Of a stretch of 18,400 nucleotides of DNA, positions 1 through 7,328 are shown one piece after another. The translations under genes were made by a program, and so were the position numbers. The stretch comes from Pauljensenia sp. (GTDB taxonomy: Bacteria > Actinomycetota > Actinomycetes > Actinomycetales > Actinomycetaceae). The stretch lies in contig JASBZF010000029.1 of NCBI GenBank assembly GCA_029983625.1, positions 1 to 18,400 on the forward strand, in the 5' to 3' direction. The stretch's first letter is position 1. Each line of letters starts with the position of its first letter. The notes beneath the pieces were generated by a model. That model worked only from the letters and a program-made list of their open reading frames with translations. It searched no databases and was not told the DNA's origin.

Positions 1-87
1 CCCACGCCAACGGCACAGGCGGATGGCTACCCGCTCCGTATCGTCCGCCCCTCACAACACCTGCGTCCGAGGGCGGCGCACCTACTG

Positions 88-164
88 TGGTGCCCCAAGT
101 CGGGCTTGAACCGACGACCGACGGATTATGAGTCCGCTGCTCTGACCGACTGAGCTATTGGGGC
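88..164 (-). tRNA. tRNA-Met (anticodon CAT)
   Basis: Read on the minus strand, this folds as a full cloverleaf. The 7-bp acceptor stem pairs GCCCCAA with TTGGGGC. The D arm is GCTC/GAGC, the anticodon stem is GCGGA/TCCGT around loop CTCATAA, and the T arm GTCGG/CCGAC encloses TTCAAGC. The discriminator is A and the CCA tail is encoded (88-90). The anticodon CAT lies at 128-130. CAT is shared by elongator Met, initiator Met and the lysidine-modified Ile2 tRNA. The A-T closing pair of the anticodon stem and the absence of three G-C pairs beside the loop exclude the initiator. Elongator Met is the likeliest reading, but Ile2 cannot be excluded by eye. Confidence 0.93.
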
Positions 165-170
165 ACACCA

Positions 171-176
171 ATTTTA
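171..176 (-). promoter_or_regulatory. Predicted -10 box of the tRNA gene
   Basis: TAAAAT on the minus strand fits the actinobacterial TAnnnT -10 pattern. It lies 6 nt before the first base of the mature tRNA, so transcription would begin at or very near the mature 5' end. No convincing -35 box is visible upstream. Confidence 0.45.
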
Positions 177-182
177 ACCCCT

Positions 183-212
183 GTTCCACAAGCCTTCGTT
201 CCACACGCCTTT
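183..212. repeat. Two tandem 15-bp units upstream of the tRNA
   Basis: Units at 183-197 (gttccacaagccttc) and 198-212 (gttccacacgccttt) match at 13 of 15 positions. On the minus strand they lie immediately upstream of the predicted tRNA -10 box, across the -35 region. They could be a duplicated activator site or chance slippage. Confidence 0.5.
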
Positions 213-221
213 GTTGGCACT

Positions 222-252
222 TTCAGGACGCCACAATGCAGACACTCCTGAA
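222..252 (-). terminator. Possible stem after cysS
   Basis: TTCAGGA (222-228) and TCCTGAA (246-252) form a perfect 7-bp inverted repeat with a 17-nt loop. It begins about 45 bp past the cysS stop codon. There is no T-run, so its role as a terminator is only a guess. Confidence 0.2.
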
Positions 253-296
253 CTGGACAAGACACGAAAGGAAAGAATCGCAGCTCAGCTTCCCAT

Positions 297-1775
297 TTAC
301 ACCAGTTTCCAGCTCGCCCCATCGCGCCCATCAGCCACGGCAACTCCCGCCGCAGCAAGACGGTCACGTAACGCATCAGCCCTCGCCCAGTCCTTCGCGG
401 CACGCGCCTCAGCTCGTTCGGCAATGAGCGCTCGGACAAGAGCATCAAGCGCACCATGCTCAGCAGACACACCATAAGCGCAGCTGCCCCTACCGACACT
501 CCCAGAACCCACACCCAGCTCAGATCTCCACTGCGGCGACGCCGGATCCAGTCCCAACACATCAAGCATGGAACGCACAAGGATCTGCTGTTTCCTCACG
601 AGCGCAGCATCGCCCTCGTCAATAGCAATATTGCCGAGTTTCAGGTGCTCATGGATCACCGCTAAAGCGCCCGCAACATTAAGATCATCATTCATCGCGG
701 CCACAAACCCGGCAGGCAGCTCACAAGCAGGCACAGCAATATCCTCTGCCGACACCTCACCCACCATGCTGATCGCACGTTCAACAAAACCAGAAAACTT
801 CACCCAAGCAGCAGCAGCCACAGGCAGAGTCTGATCTCCCCATTCGATCGCCGAACGATGATGAACCGTTGACAGTGCCCAACGCACAGCCACAGCTGGG
901 AAATCCTGCGTCAACGCTTCGATGGACAGCACATTGCCCAAAGACTTCGACATTTTCTCACCCTGAGTGGTCACCCAAGCGTTGTGAACCCACAGGCGAG
1001 CAAAATCCCATCCAGCTCCGTGTGACTGCGCTTGCTCGTTCTCGTGATGCGGGAAACGCAAATCAATACCACCGCCATGAATATCGAACTCGTCACCAAG
1101 GTAACGGCGCGACATCGCGGAACATTCCAGATGCCAACCCGGACGCCCTCGACCCCAAGGAGAATCCCAAGACGCACTCTCAGGCTCGGAATCCTTACGC
1201 GCTTTCCATAGAGCAAAGTCGCGCGGATCGCGTTTACCTGCTTCAACAGCCTGATCGATCTGCGCTTCATCTTCGGTCGTGCGCATATCAACAAGACGCT
1301 GGCGCGTCAGCGAACCGTAATCAGACTGAGAATGCACATCAAAATAGACGTTACCGCGCCCGTCATCGTAGGCATGTCCTCGATCAATGAGACGACGCAC
1401 GAGGGCGATCTGCTCGGGAATATGCCCGGTTGCGCGCGGCTCGTAAGTGGGTGCCACAACACCGAGAGTGTCATAAGCATGAGTGAATTCACGCTCAAAA
1501 CGATAGGCCCACGCCCACCACTCAGCTCCAGCCTCAGCGGATTTTCTGAGGATCTTGTCATCAATGTCGGTGACATTACGAACGTAGGTGACATCTAAGC
1601 CACAGCGGCGCAGCCAGCGTACAAGAGTGTCGAAAGACACCGCCGCACGCAAATGCCCCACATGCGCGGGCCCCTGCACCGTCGCACCACACAAGTAGAT
1701 TCCCACTCGCCCCGCAGAAACGGGAATAAGGGGTTGAAGACGAGCTGTCTTTGAGTCGTACAGGTGCAGTGTCAT
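297..1775 (-). CDS. cysS: Cysteine--tRNA ligase
   Basis: Charges tRNA-Cys with cysteine in the cytoplasm; class I aminoacyl-tRNA synthetase, acting as a zinc-containing monomer. Seen in the 492-residue product: the zinc ligand Cys29 in CGATVQ, the HIGH-type motif HVGH (38-41), TDIDDKIL, the substrate region GWHLECSAMS, the zinc-binding stretch IHGGGIDLRFPHHENE and the KMSKS motif in GEKMSKSLGN. The length is slightly above that of the E. coli enzyme (461 residues), with the extra in the C-terminal tRNA-binding part. The related mycothiol ligase MshC shares the first half, but the full C-terminal anticodon-binding region and length favour CysS. The ATG at 1775 is preceded by a TAGGAT hexamer 7 nt upstream and no clear ribosome binding site, suggesting a leaderless mRNA. 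It lies downstream of thrC in the same direction, 85 bp away. Confidence 0.96.
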   Translation of the reverse strand: MTLHLYDSKTARLQPLIPVSAGRVGIYLCGATVQGPAHVGHLRAAVSFDTLVRWLRRCGLDVTYVRNVTDIDDKILRKSAEAGAEWWAWAYRFEREFTHAYDTLGVVAPTYEPRATGHIPEQIALVRRLIDRGHAYDDGRGNVYFDVHSQSDYGSLTRQRLVDMRTTEDEAQIDQAVEAGKRDPRDFALWKARKDSEPESASWDSPWGRGRPGWHLECSAMSRRYLGDEFDIHGGGIDLRFPHHENEQAQSHGAGWDFARLWVHNAWVTTQGEKMSKSLGNVLSIEALTQDFPAVAVRWALSTVHHRSAIEWGDQTLPVAAAAWVKFSGFVERAISMVGEVSAEDIAVPACELPAGFVAAMNDDLNVAGALAVIHEHLKLGNIAIDEGDAALVRKQQILVRSMLDVLGLDPASPQWRSELGVGSGSVGRGSCAYGVSAEHGALDALVRALIAERAEARAAKDWARADALRDRLAAAGVAVADGRDGASWKLV

Positions 1776-1782
1776 GCCTTCG

Positions 1783-1788
1783 ATCCTA
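1783..1788 (-). promoter_or_regulatory. Predicted leaderless -10 box of cysS
   Basis: TAGGAT on the minus strand ends 7 nt before the ATG of cysS, so the first transcribed base should be the A of the start codon. The surrounding block is nearly identical to that before thrC. A TTGCA-like -35 can be placed 15-16 nt upstream but is weak. Confidence 0.5.
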
Positions 1789-1860
1789 CCGGTGCCTTCA
1801 CACCTGCAAGGCGAGTGAAACTTGTGATCGGTTCAGGGCCTGAAGCAAGATCCCACTGCG

Positions 1861-3369
1861 TCAGGACGGTCGTTTCACCTTCTCCTCGATGAGATCACGC
1901 AAAGCAGCCACATCATTAGCTAAAGCAACAACACGCTGCTTTCCGCCCTCGATTCCTTCAAAACGAGCGGGAACTGGCGGCATATGTCCGGTAGCTTCCA
2001 CGATCGTTTCAGCAAACTTCACCGGCAAAGCCGTTTCCATGACAACGACAGGACCTGACAGACAATCTTTCAGTGTTTTCGCAACATGAACACCGTCGGC
2101 GGTATGCGGGTCAAGAAGGTAATCGTCCTCACGTTCGGTCCGATCAATCTCAGCGAGACGGTCCGCGTGAGTGGAAGTTCCTGACAGGAAACCGAAATGT
2201 GGGCGAAGCGCCGCAAACTCCTCGGTTGCGGACAGGTCAAAGAATCCGTCACGATTCAAGGCTTCAGAGAACAGTTCGGCTGTGCGTACAGCATCACGTC
2301 CCAGCAGGTCAAAAATGAAACGCTCAAAGTTCGACGCTTTGGAAATGTCCATCGAGGGCGACGAGGTCGCAAGAGTGTGCGCCGAGGAACGAGGACGATA
2401 AATACCCGTGCGGAAAAACTCGTCGAGCACGTCATTTTCATTCGTCGCAACGACGAGGGCGTCGAGCGGAACACCCATTTGACGGGCGATATGTGCGGCG
2501 CACACATTTCCAAAGTTCCCCGAAGGGACAACAACGTTGATACGAGGGCGAGAGGGTTCAGGAAGAAGAGAGCCTTCGTGATTCTGCTGTGTCGCAGTCG
2601 CAGCCTCGCCCTCGGGAATCGCTGCGCTCACGCGCAACCAGGTCGCCACGTAGTACACGATCTGAGCGAGGAGGCGTGCCCAGTTGATTGAGTTCACTGC
2701 GCCGATATGCCACTTGGCTTTGAAATGAGGATCCATGTTCACTGCTTTAACAAGATCTTGACAGTCGTCAAATACTCCTTCGACTGCGACGTTCACGATG
2801 TTGTCATCAAGCAGGGAGAACATTTGTGCGCGTTGGAAAGCGGTCATGCGTTCTGCTGGAGTGAGCATCACGACCGACAGTCCGGGCCTCGCGCGTAAAG
2901 CATATTCGGCGGAAGAACCGGTGTCGCCGGAGGTGGCACCCACGATGGTGAGCCAGTCGCCACGACGACCGAGTTCGTATTCGAAGAGTTCTCCGAGGAG
3001 TTGCATCGCCATGTCTTTGAACGCTGCGGTCGGACCGTTCGACAGGTGCGCAATCCACAGGCCGCCGGGCAGATGCGAGACGGGCACGATTTCAGGATCG
3101 GAGAAGGTGGGTGTGCGGTAGGCGCGGGCGGTGATCGCTTGGAGATCCTCGAAGGGGATGTCGTCGATAAAAAGAGCGAGGATTCTGGCCGCGAGCGCAG
3201 CGTAGCCTTCGTTTTCAAGGACTTTACGCAGTTCCGCTAAGTCCTGCGCTGTCAGTGTGGGGTAGGACTCGGGCAGGTAGAGGCCCCCGTCCGGGGCGAG
3301 TCCTTCGAGGAGGATGTCGCTGAAGGAGCGGGGTTGAGCGGAAGAGTCGCGGGTGGAGATGTAGCGCAC
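1861..3369 (-). CDS. thrC: Threonine synthase
   Basis: Converts O-phosphohomoserine to threonine with pyridoxal phosphate; last step of threonine synthesis, cytoplasmic. The 502-residue product has the N-terminal signature MRYISTRD and PDGGLYLPE typical of the longer (fungal/corynebacterial-like) form. It also has the PLP lysine in NGPTAAFKDMAMQ (Lys118), the SGDTGSSAEYA segment, and the phosphate-binding loop VVPSGNFGN. The length agrees with the approximately 480-510 residues of this subgroup. The start is a GTG at 3369, with a TAGGAT hexamer 7 nt upstream rather than a well-spaced ribosome binding site. It diverges from ispF, with only 65 bp between the two starts. thrC often clusters with hom and thrB; neither is present here, so it stands alone between isoprenoid and cysS genes. 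Confidence 0.96.
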   Translation of the reverse strand: MRYISTRDSSAQPRSFSDILLEGLAPDGGLYLPESYPTLTAQDLAELRKVLENEGYAALAARILALFIDDIPFEDLQAITARAYRTPTFSDPEIVPVSHLPGGLWIAHLSNGPTAAFKDMAMQLLGELFEYELGRRGDWLTIVGATSGDTGSSAEYALRARPGLSVVMLTPAERMTAFQRAQMFSLLDDNIVNVAVEGVFDDCQDLVKAVNMDPHFKAKWHIGAVNSINWARLLAQIVYYVATWLRVSAAIPEGEAATATQQNHEGSLLPEPSRPRINVVVPSGNFGNVCAAHIARQMGVPLDALVVATNENDVLDEFFRTGIYRPRSSAHTLATSSPSMDISKASNFERFIFDLLGRDAVRTAELFSEALNRDGFFDLSATEEFAALRPHFGFLSGTSTHADRLAEIDRTEREDDYLLDPHTADGVHVAKTLKDCLSGPVVVMETALPVKFAETIVEATGHMPPVPARFEGIEGGKQRVVALANDVAALRDLIEEKVKRPS

Positions 3370-3376
3370 GCCCTCG

Positions 3377-3382
3377 ATCCTA
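3377..3382 (-). promoter_or_regulatory. Predicted leaderless -10 box of thrC
   Basis: TAGGAT on the minus strand lies 7 nt before the GTG start of thrC. The stretch from ACACCG to the start codon closely repeats that in front of cysS. It shares a 65-bp divergent region with the ispF promoter. Confidence 0.5.
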
Positions 3383-3422
3383 TCGGTGTCAGCTCAGGGC
3401 GAGGCGGGCCGTCCGTAAGCGA

Positions 3423-3428
3423 TAGCCT
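3423..3428 (+). promoter_or_regulatory. Predicted leaderless -10 box of ispF
   Basis: TAGCCT fits TAnnnT and ends 6 nt before the ATG at 3435. No purine-rich ribosome binding site lies between. Spacing predicts transcription from the start codon itself. Confidence 0.45.
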
Positions 3429-3434
3429 GAGCGT

Positions 3435-3977
3435 ATGAGTGTTTCCCCTTTCCGTGTTGGTCAAGCTATCGATGTTCACGCTTTCGCTGCAGGGACTGAG
3501 GCTGATCGGCGCACACTTATGCTCGCCTGCCTTGAATGGCCTGGTCAGGTGCCTTTGTCTGGTCATTCGGATGGTGATGTGGCCGCTCATGCTCTGTGTG
3601 ATGCGATTCTTGCGGCGACGGGGCTTGGTGACATGGGGACTGTGTTCGGGACGGATCGGCCTGAGTGGGCGGGCGCGTCGGGTGAGCAGTTCCTCAGGGA
3701 AGTTCGGCGGATGGCGGAATCGGCGGGTTGGAGTGTGGTGAATGCGAGTGTGCAGGTGATCGGTAATCGTCCGCGTATGGCTGCGCGTCTTCCTGAGGCG
3801 GGCGTGCGGCTTTCTGAGATCCTCGGTGCGCCCGTGTCGGTGAGTGCGACCACCACCGATGGGCTTGGTTTCACAGGGCGCGGTGAAGGTCTGGCTGCTT
3901 CAGCGATTGCGCTTGTTGCGTCTGTTTCTTCAGGTGCCGAGGGCGGGGCTGCCGCAGTCCAGCGCCAAGGAGTGTGA
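3435..3977 (+). CDS. ispF: 2-C-methyl-D-erythritol 2,4-cyclodiphosphate synthase
   Basis: MEP-pathway enzyme that cyclises the CDP-methylerythritol phosphate intermediate with release of CMP; a cytoplasmic metal-dependent trimer. The 180-residue product shows the metal ligands Asp13 and His15 in IDVHAF, GHSDGDVAAHALCDA with His52 as the third ligand, and the family signature SATTTDGLGFTGRGEG near the C-terminus. The N-terminal strand-loop is about 5 residues longer than in E. coli. A TAGCCT box sits 6 nt before the ATG. ispD, its pathway partner, is about 2 kb away on the other strand, although the two are commonly adjacent or fused. ispF converges on the MFS gene. Confidence 0.95.
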   Translation: MSVSPFRVGQAIDVHAFAAGTEADRRTLMLACLEWPGQVPLSGHSDGDVAAHALCDAILAATGLGDMGTVFGTDRPEWAGASGEQFLREVRRMAESAGWSVVNASVQVIGNRPRMAARLPEAGVRLSEILGAPVSVSATTTDGLGFTGRGEGLAASAIALVASVSSGAEGGAAAVQRQGV

Positions 3978-4052
3978 AAAGAGAACAGAACCTGTGTGAG
4001 AAGTACACGTCCTTTTGTACACACTCGGTAGGCGTGTGGTACGCACTTCAGC

Positions 4053-4067
4053 ACGTACTCGGTACGT
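4053..4067. terminator. Hairpin between convergent ispF and MFS gene
   Basis: ACGTAC and GTACGT pair perfectly over 6 bp around the 3-nt loop TCG. It lies in the 117-bp gap between the convergent ends of ispF and the transporter gene. The gap also holds five GTAC tetramers. A bidirectional stop is plausible, although no long T-run follows on either strand. Confidence 0.35.
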
Positions 4068-4094
4068 CCTCGAATGTAAAAAGACGAGGGAAGT

Positions 4095-5471
4095 TCAGTC
4101 TTTTTCGAGGTGGTCCAGGTGTGCTGCGTGCGGTTTCACGGGGATCGTGAGGAGGAGACCTGCGAGGAGCACGAGGATGATGCCGAGGATGCCCCAATAG
4201 GTGTGGTCTTGACCCGCAGGGGTAAGCGCGCTTCCAATTTTCAGGAAGAGCCAGTACATCGCCGGAGCGATGAAGGAGACCGCACGTCCGGTTGTCGCGT
4301 AGAGGCCGTACACTTCGCCCTCGCGCCCCTTGGGGATCATCCTGCCGAGGAAGGTGCGCGAGGCTGACTGTGTGGGTCCAACGAAGATACACAGCACCAG
4401 GCCCAGGGTCCAAAAGATGATTTTCCCGTGGGAATGCAGGGCGAAGACACCGAGTCCGGCGGCACACATGGAGATGAGTGAGAAGATAATGACTTTCTTC
4501 GGACCGAATTTGTCGTCGAGGCTACCGAAGGAAATCGTGGCGAGGCCGGCGACGATGTTGGAGGCGATTGCAAAAATCATGACGTCCCCGGAGGAGAATC
4601 CGAAGGCAGTTCCCGCGATAATCGCGCCGAAAGTGAAGACTCCTGCTAGACCGTCACGGAAGATCGCAGAGGCGATGAGGAAGAAGAGTGTCTGCGGCGC
4701 TTCTTTCACCAGTGATTTCACCGTTCCCCACAGGAGACGGTAGGAGTCCCACAGGGATTCGCGTTCACCCGTGTCGTGACGGATGAGCGAAGGTTTGGGC
4801 GGGTTGATGATGACGGGGAGGGCTGAAAGACCGAACCAGGCTGCGGCGATGAGCATTGAGATGCGGATGTTCATCCCGTTGTCTGTGGGGACTTTGAAGA
4901 GGTTCGGCCCGATGAGTCCGACGTACAGGATGAGCAGGAGGACGATGCCGCCGACGTAACCTGAACCCCAGCCAAGACCTGAGACGCGCCCCATATTGTC
5001 TTTGGTGGTGAGGTGGTTCAGCATCGCGTTGTAATTCACCGAGGCGAACTCGAAGAAAATATTGCCGAGGCCGAGCAGGGTGATACCGAGCCACATCGCA
5101 CCTGTTGGACCCATCGGCGAGTTGGGGGCGACGAAAAACATTGCTGCGCAGCACAGGACTACCATCCCGGTGAACCAGCCGAGCCACACGCCACCTTTGC
5201 CGCGACGGTCTGCCCGTTGCCCGGTAATTGGGGCGAGCAGGGCGATGATGAGTCCGGCGATCGTCATTCCGGTGGAAAGATTTTCAGTGGCAACCCCTTT
5301 GGGGGCGAAGGTTCCGTCGCTTGTGAGGTAGACGGAGAAGACGAATGTTGTGGCGACCGCATTGAATGCCGCCGATCCCCAGTCCCACATTGCCCAACTG
5401 ATGATGGGTCGGGTGAGGATCTTCTGCTTCTCGCAGGCTCCCGGAACCGACTCGACCGATGTCCACAACAT
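4095..5471 (-). CDS. MFS transporter, UMF1/Atg22-like
   Basis: Integral membrane transporter of unknown substrate. The 458-residue product has about 12 hydrophobic segments, starting with ISWAMWDWGSAAFNAV and ending with ILGIILVLLAGLLLTIPV. The motif-A-like loop GQRADRRGKGG follows TM2, and SRTFLGRMIPKGREGEVYGLYATTGR-like residues before TM11 are characteristic of the UMF1 (MFS_1-like/Atg22) group. In fungi, Atg22 exports amino acids from the vacuole; the bacterial substrates are unsettled. The ATG at 5471 follows AGGAG at 6-nt spacing, which supports this start. The preceding TAGGAG also resembles the -10 boxes of neighbouring genes but lacks the final T. The gene lies between ispF and ispD and interrupts what is usually a contiguous isoprenoid cluster. 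Confidence 0.85.
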   Translation of the reverse strand: MLWTSVESVPGACEKQKILTRPIISWAMWDWGSAAFNAVATTFVFSVYLTSDGTFAPKGVATENLSTGMTIAGLIIALLAPITGQRADRRGKGGVWLGWFTGMVVLCCAAMFFVAPNSPMGPTGAMWLGITLLGLGNIFFEFASVNYNAMLNHLTTKDNMGRVSGLGWGSGYVGGIVLLLILYVGLIGPNLFKVPTDNGMNIRISMLIAAAWFGLSALPVIINPPKPSLIRHDTGERESLWDSYRLLWGTVKSLVKEAPQTLFFLIASAIFRDGLAGVFTFGAIIAGTAFGFSSGDVMIFAIASNIVAGLATISFGSLDDKFGPKKVIIFSLISMCAAGLGVFALHSHGKIIFWTLGLVLCIFVGPTQSASRTFLGRMIPKGREGEVYGLYATTGRAVSFIAPAMYWLFLKIGSALTPAGQDHTYWGILGIILVLLAGLLLTIPVKPHAAHLDHLEKD

Positions 5472-5574
5472 GCACCGCTCCTATCGGGGTCGTCGCTGAC
5501 GCGATTCACATGGAACCTAGCACGTTAAGGCGCGGCTCTGTTTCTTCTTGCGCTTTGATAGACATTATTTTCTT

Positions 5575-5586
5575 GGCACACGTGCC
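5575..5586. repeat. Short palindrome upstream of the MFS gene
   Basis: GGCAC-AC-GTGCC is a near-perfect 12-bp inverted repeat, about 105 bp upstream of the transporter ATG. On the plus strand it is followed by five T. No plus-strand gene precedes it, so an operator is more likely than a terminator. The rest of the 206-bp gap between ispD and the MFS gene shows nothing else I can support. Confidence 0.25.
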
Positions 5587-5677
5587 TTTTTGCCGTTGTG
5601 AAGATCCCCTAAAGTCAGAGATTTCTCACCTGTAACTGGGTGAGGAGCGCAAATGAATGGGGTGAACTGCGTAAGGC

Positions 5678-6457
5678 TCAGGGTTTTTCAGAAAGGAGGA
5701 GTTCTGCAAGGGCAAGGTCCACGGGTGTTGTGACTTTCAGGGCGAGTGGATCGCCTTCGACAACGACGACTCTTCCGCCTGCTGCTTCAACGAGGGCAGC
5801 GTCATCGGTTGCTGCGCTTGCTTCTGATTGTGCGCGAGCCGCAGCTGATTCGTGCGCGTGACGCAAAGTGGCCCAGGTGAAGCCTTGAGGGGTTTGCACG
5901 GACACGAGAGTGGAACGATCCGGTGTTGCGACAACGGGCCGGATGCCTTCGCTGAGTGGGTGAGCGACCTGTTTGAGGGTGTCTGTCACTGGGATCGCCG
6001 GAATCACGGCTTCGTGTCCGGCGGCGACGGCATGGATGACGCGGGCGATTGTGCGTGAGGGAGTGAGGCAGCGTGCAGCATCATGGACGAGGACGATGCT
6101 CTTGTCTTCTAAGGTGACACCGCAGCGATCAGCGAGGGCGGGAAGTGCTGCAAGACCGCAGGCGACGGATGCTTGGCGGGATAGGGCAGAGCCTTCCACG
6201 ATGCCGATGGGGACTGGGAGGGTTTGGCCTGGAGTTTGAGGCTCGTCAAGGTAGCCTCCTGGGAATAAAGAGGCGAAGGTGGTGAGGCAATCACGAGGCG
6301 CAGTGACGACAATTCCGGTGACACCGGCTTTTGCTAAGCCCTGAGCTGCATGAAGGAGCAGCGGAATACCCCCGAGTGTGACCAGGGCTTTTGGCCCGTG
6401 AGCACCCAGGCGTGTTCCCGAACCTGCAGCGGTTAAGACCGCAAACGCAGGGTTCAC
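5678..6457 (-). CDS. ispD: 2-C-methyl-D-erythritol 4-phosphate cytidylyltransferase
   Basis: Couples MEP with CTP to give CDP-methylerythritol; third step of the MEP isoprenoid pathway, cytoplasmic. In the 259-residue product the CTP-binding loop TAAGSGTRLG (9-18) is followed by Lys23 in GPKALVTLGG. HDAAR (125-129), VTDTLK (157-162), QTPQGF (188-193), TDDAALVE and GDPLALKVTTPVDL complete the family pattern. The length is about 20 residues above E. coli IspD. The start codon is GTG, overlapping the carD stop as GTGA, so translation is probably coupled to carD. carD-ispD adjacency is widespread in actinobacteria. The usual ispF neighbour is missing directly downstream. Confidence 0.95.
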   Translation of the reverse strand: MNPAFAVLTAAGSGTRLGAHGPKALVTLGGIPLLLHAAQGLAKAGVTGIVVTAPRDCLTTFASLFPGGYLDEPQTPGQTLPVPIGIVEGSALSRQASVACGLAALPALADRCGVTLEDKSIVLVHDAARCLTPSRTIARVIHAVAAGHEAVIPAIPVTDTLKQVAHPLSEGIRPVVATPDRSTLVSVQTPQGFTWATLRHAHESAAARAQSEASAATDDAALVEAAGGRVVVVEGDPLALKVTTPVDLALAELLLSEKP

Positions 6458-6966
6458 TCCGTCTGGGATCCTTCTGCGGCGCGTCCTTCTTCAAGAATTT
6501 CGTCAAGACGCAGCGCGGCGGATTCTTTGTCGGTGCCACGTGCAAGCGCCAGTTCGGACACGAGGATCTGGCGGGCTTTTGTGAGCATACGTTTCTCGCC
6601 GGTGGAGAGTTTCTTTTGATCGTCTCTGCGGGTCAGGTCACGCACGACTTCGGATACTTTCACGATGTCGCCCGTTGCGATCTTTTCCTGATTGGCTTTG
6701 TAGCGTCGCGACCAATTGGTTGGTTCTTCGATGTAGGGGGCGCGTAAAACTGAGAGGACCTGCTCGAGTCCGTCCTCATCGACGACGTCGCGCACGCCGA
6801 CCAGATCGACGTTCTCAGCGGGCACCTGAATCGTCAGGTCACCTTGGTTGACGCGGAGGGTGAGGTAGGTTTTTTCCTCGCCACGGTTTGTGCGCGTCGA
6901 GATCTCTTCGATCGTTGCGGCGCCGTGATGCGGGTAGACGACCGTCTGACCGATCTCGAAAGACAT
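6454..6966 (-). CDS. carD: CarD-family RNA polymerase-binding transcription regulator
   Basis: Binds the RNA polymerase beta subunit and stabilises open promoter complexes, notably at rRNA promoters in mycobacteria. The 170-residue product has the N-terminal Tudor-like polymerase-interaction domain (GQTVVYPHHGAATI, about residues 6-65) and a helical C-terminal domain. Trp85 in PTNWSRRYKANQEK falls at the position of the DNA-wedging tryptophan of the M. tuberculosis protein. The start at 6966 is chosen because AGGGGAG lies about 7 nt upstream and family members begin exactly here. An in-frame ATG 13 codons further upstream has no such site and would overlap the predicted promoter. The gene overlaps ispD by 4 bp and is the first gene of that operon. 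Confidence 0.95.
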   Translation of the reverse strand: MSFEIGQTVVYPHHGAATIEEISTRTNRGEEKTYLTLRVNQGDLTIQVPAENVDLVGVRDVVDEDGLEQVLSVLRAPYIEEPTNWSRRYKANQEKIATGDIVKVSEVVRDLTRRDDQKKLSTGEKRMLTKARQILVSELALARGTDKESAALRLDEILEEGRAAEGSQTE

Positions 6967-7003
6967 GTGGGACTCCCCTGAACGAATGCGAGTTCTATAG
7001 CCC

Positions 7004-7009
7004 ATCCTA
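7004..7009 (-). promoter_or_regulatory. Predicted -10 box of carD-ispD
   Basis: TAGGAT on the minus strand, the same hexamer as before cysS and thrC, lies about 37 nt upstream of the carD ATG. It would give a leader of about 30 nt carrying the AGGGGAG ribosome binding site. A second candidate, TATAGA, lies slightly downstream. Confidence 0.35.
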
Positions 7010-7209
7010 TCATTTATTAAGGTTTTGCCTAGGGGCGCTCTTTGTCTTCACCTCCTATGAGGCTTTACTTTCTCCCTCTTTCTTTCTGGCACGTCCGCCC
7101 CGCATATTTTCCGTGGCGCAGCTTCATTGATCTTTCCCTGATAGGCGCTTGCTGCTACGCGACTTCCCTTTTCACTGTCACGATCTGCTTACTGAAGCTG
7201 AGATGAAGA

Positions 7210-7253
7210 GGGGCGGGGTGCGACCAGTTTTTCACCTGGTCACACTCCGCCCC
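7210..7253 (-). terminator. Strong hairpin terminator of gpmA
   Basis: Arms at 7210-7227 and 7236-7253 form an 18-bp stem with one wobble and one mismatch around an 8-nt loop, with GGGGCGG/CCGCCCC at the base. It begins about 75 bp beyond the gpmA stop codon. The minus-strand sequence after it is T-rich (TCTTCATCT) but has no uniform U-tract. Confidence 0.75.
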
Positions 7254-7328
7254 GTCTTGGCCGAGCATGAGCACATCAGCTCTGCTGTGTGCGCCGCGTT
7301 GTCCTCGCGCGCATACAGTGACTCAGAC

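Larger units (their letters stand above)
6967..7328. other. Intergenic region between gpmA and carD
   Basis: This 362-bp stretch contains the predicted carD promoter at its carD end and a strong gpmA terminator hairpin (7210-7253) at its gpmA end. Between them is a pyrimidine-rich tract on the plus strand (about 7040-7085). A minus-strand 20-codon frame at 7065-7127, with a weak ribosome binding site, is not convincing as a gene. No RNA gene was recognised. Confidence 0.6.

Noticed and set aside
1..87. Possible end of a gene at the left edge
   Set aside because: No recognisable protein motif or RNA fold in 87 bp; nothing can be claimed.
869..1390. 173-codon open frame on the plus strand
   Set aside because: It lies inside cysS on the opposite strand and has a low-complexity product; a shadow of the real gene.
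7065..7127. 20-codon basic minus-strand frame with a weak AGGGA site, followed by an orphan AGGAGG
   Set aside because: Too short to judge and no start codon at the right distance from the stronger AGGAGG; kept only as a possible leader peptide upstream of carD.
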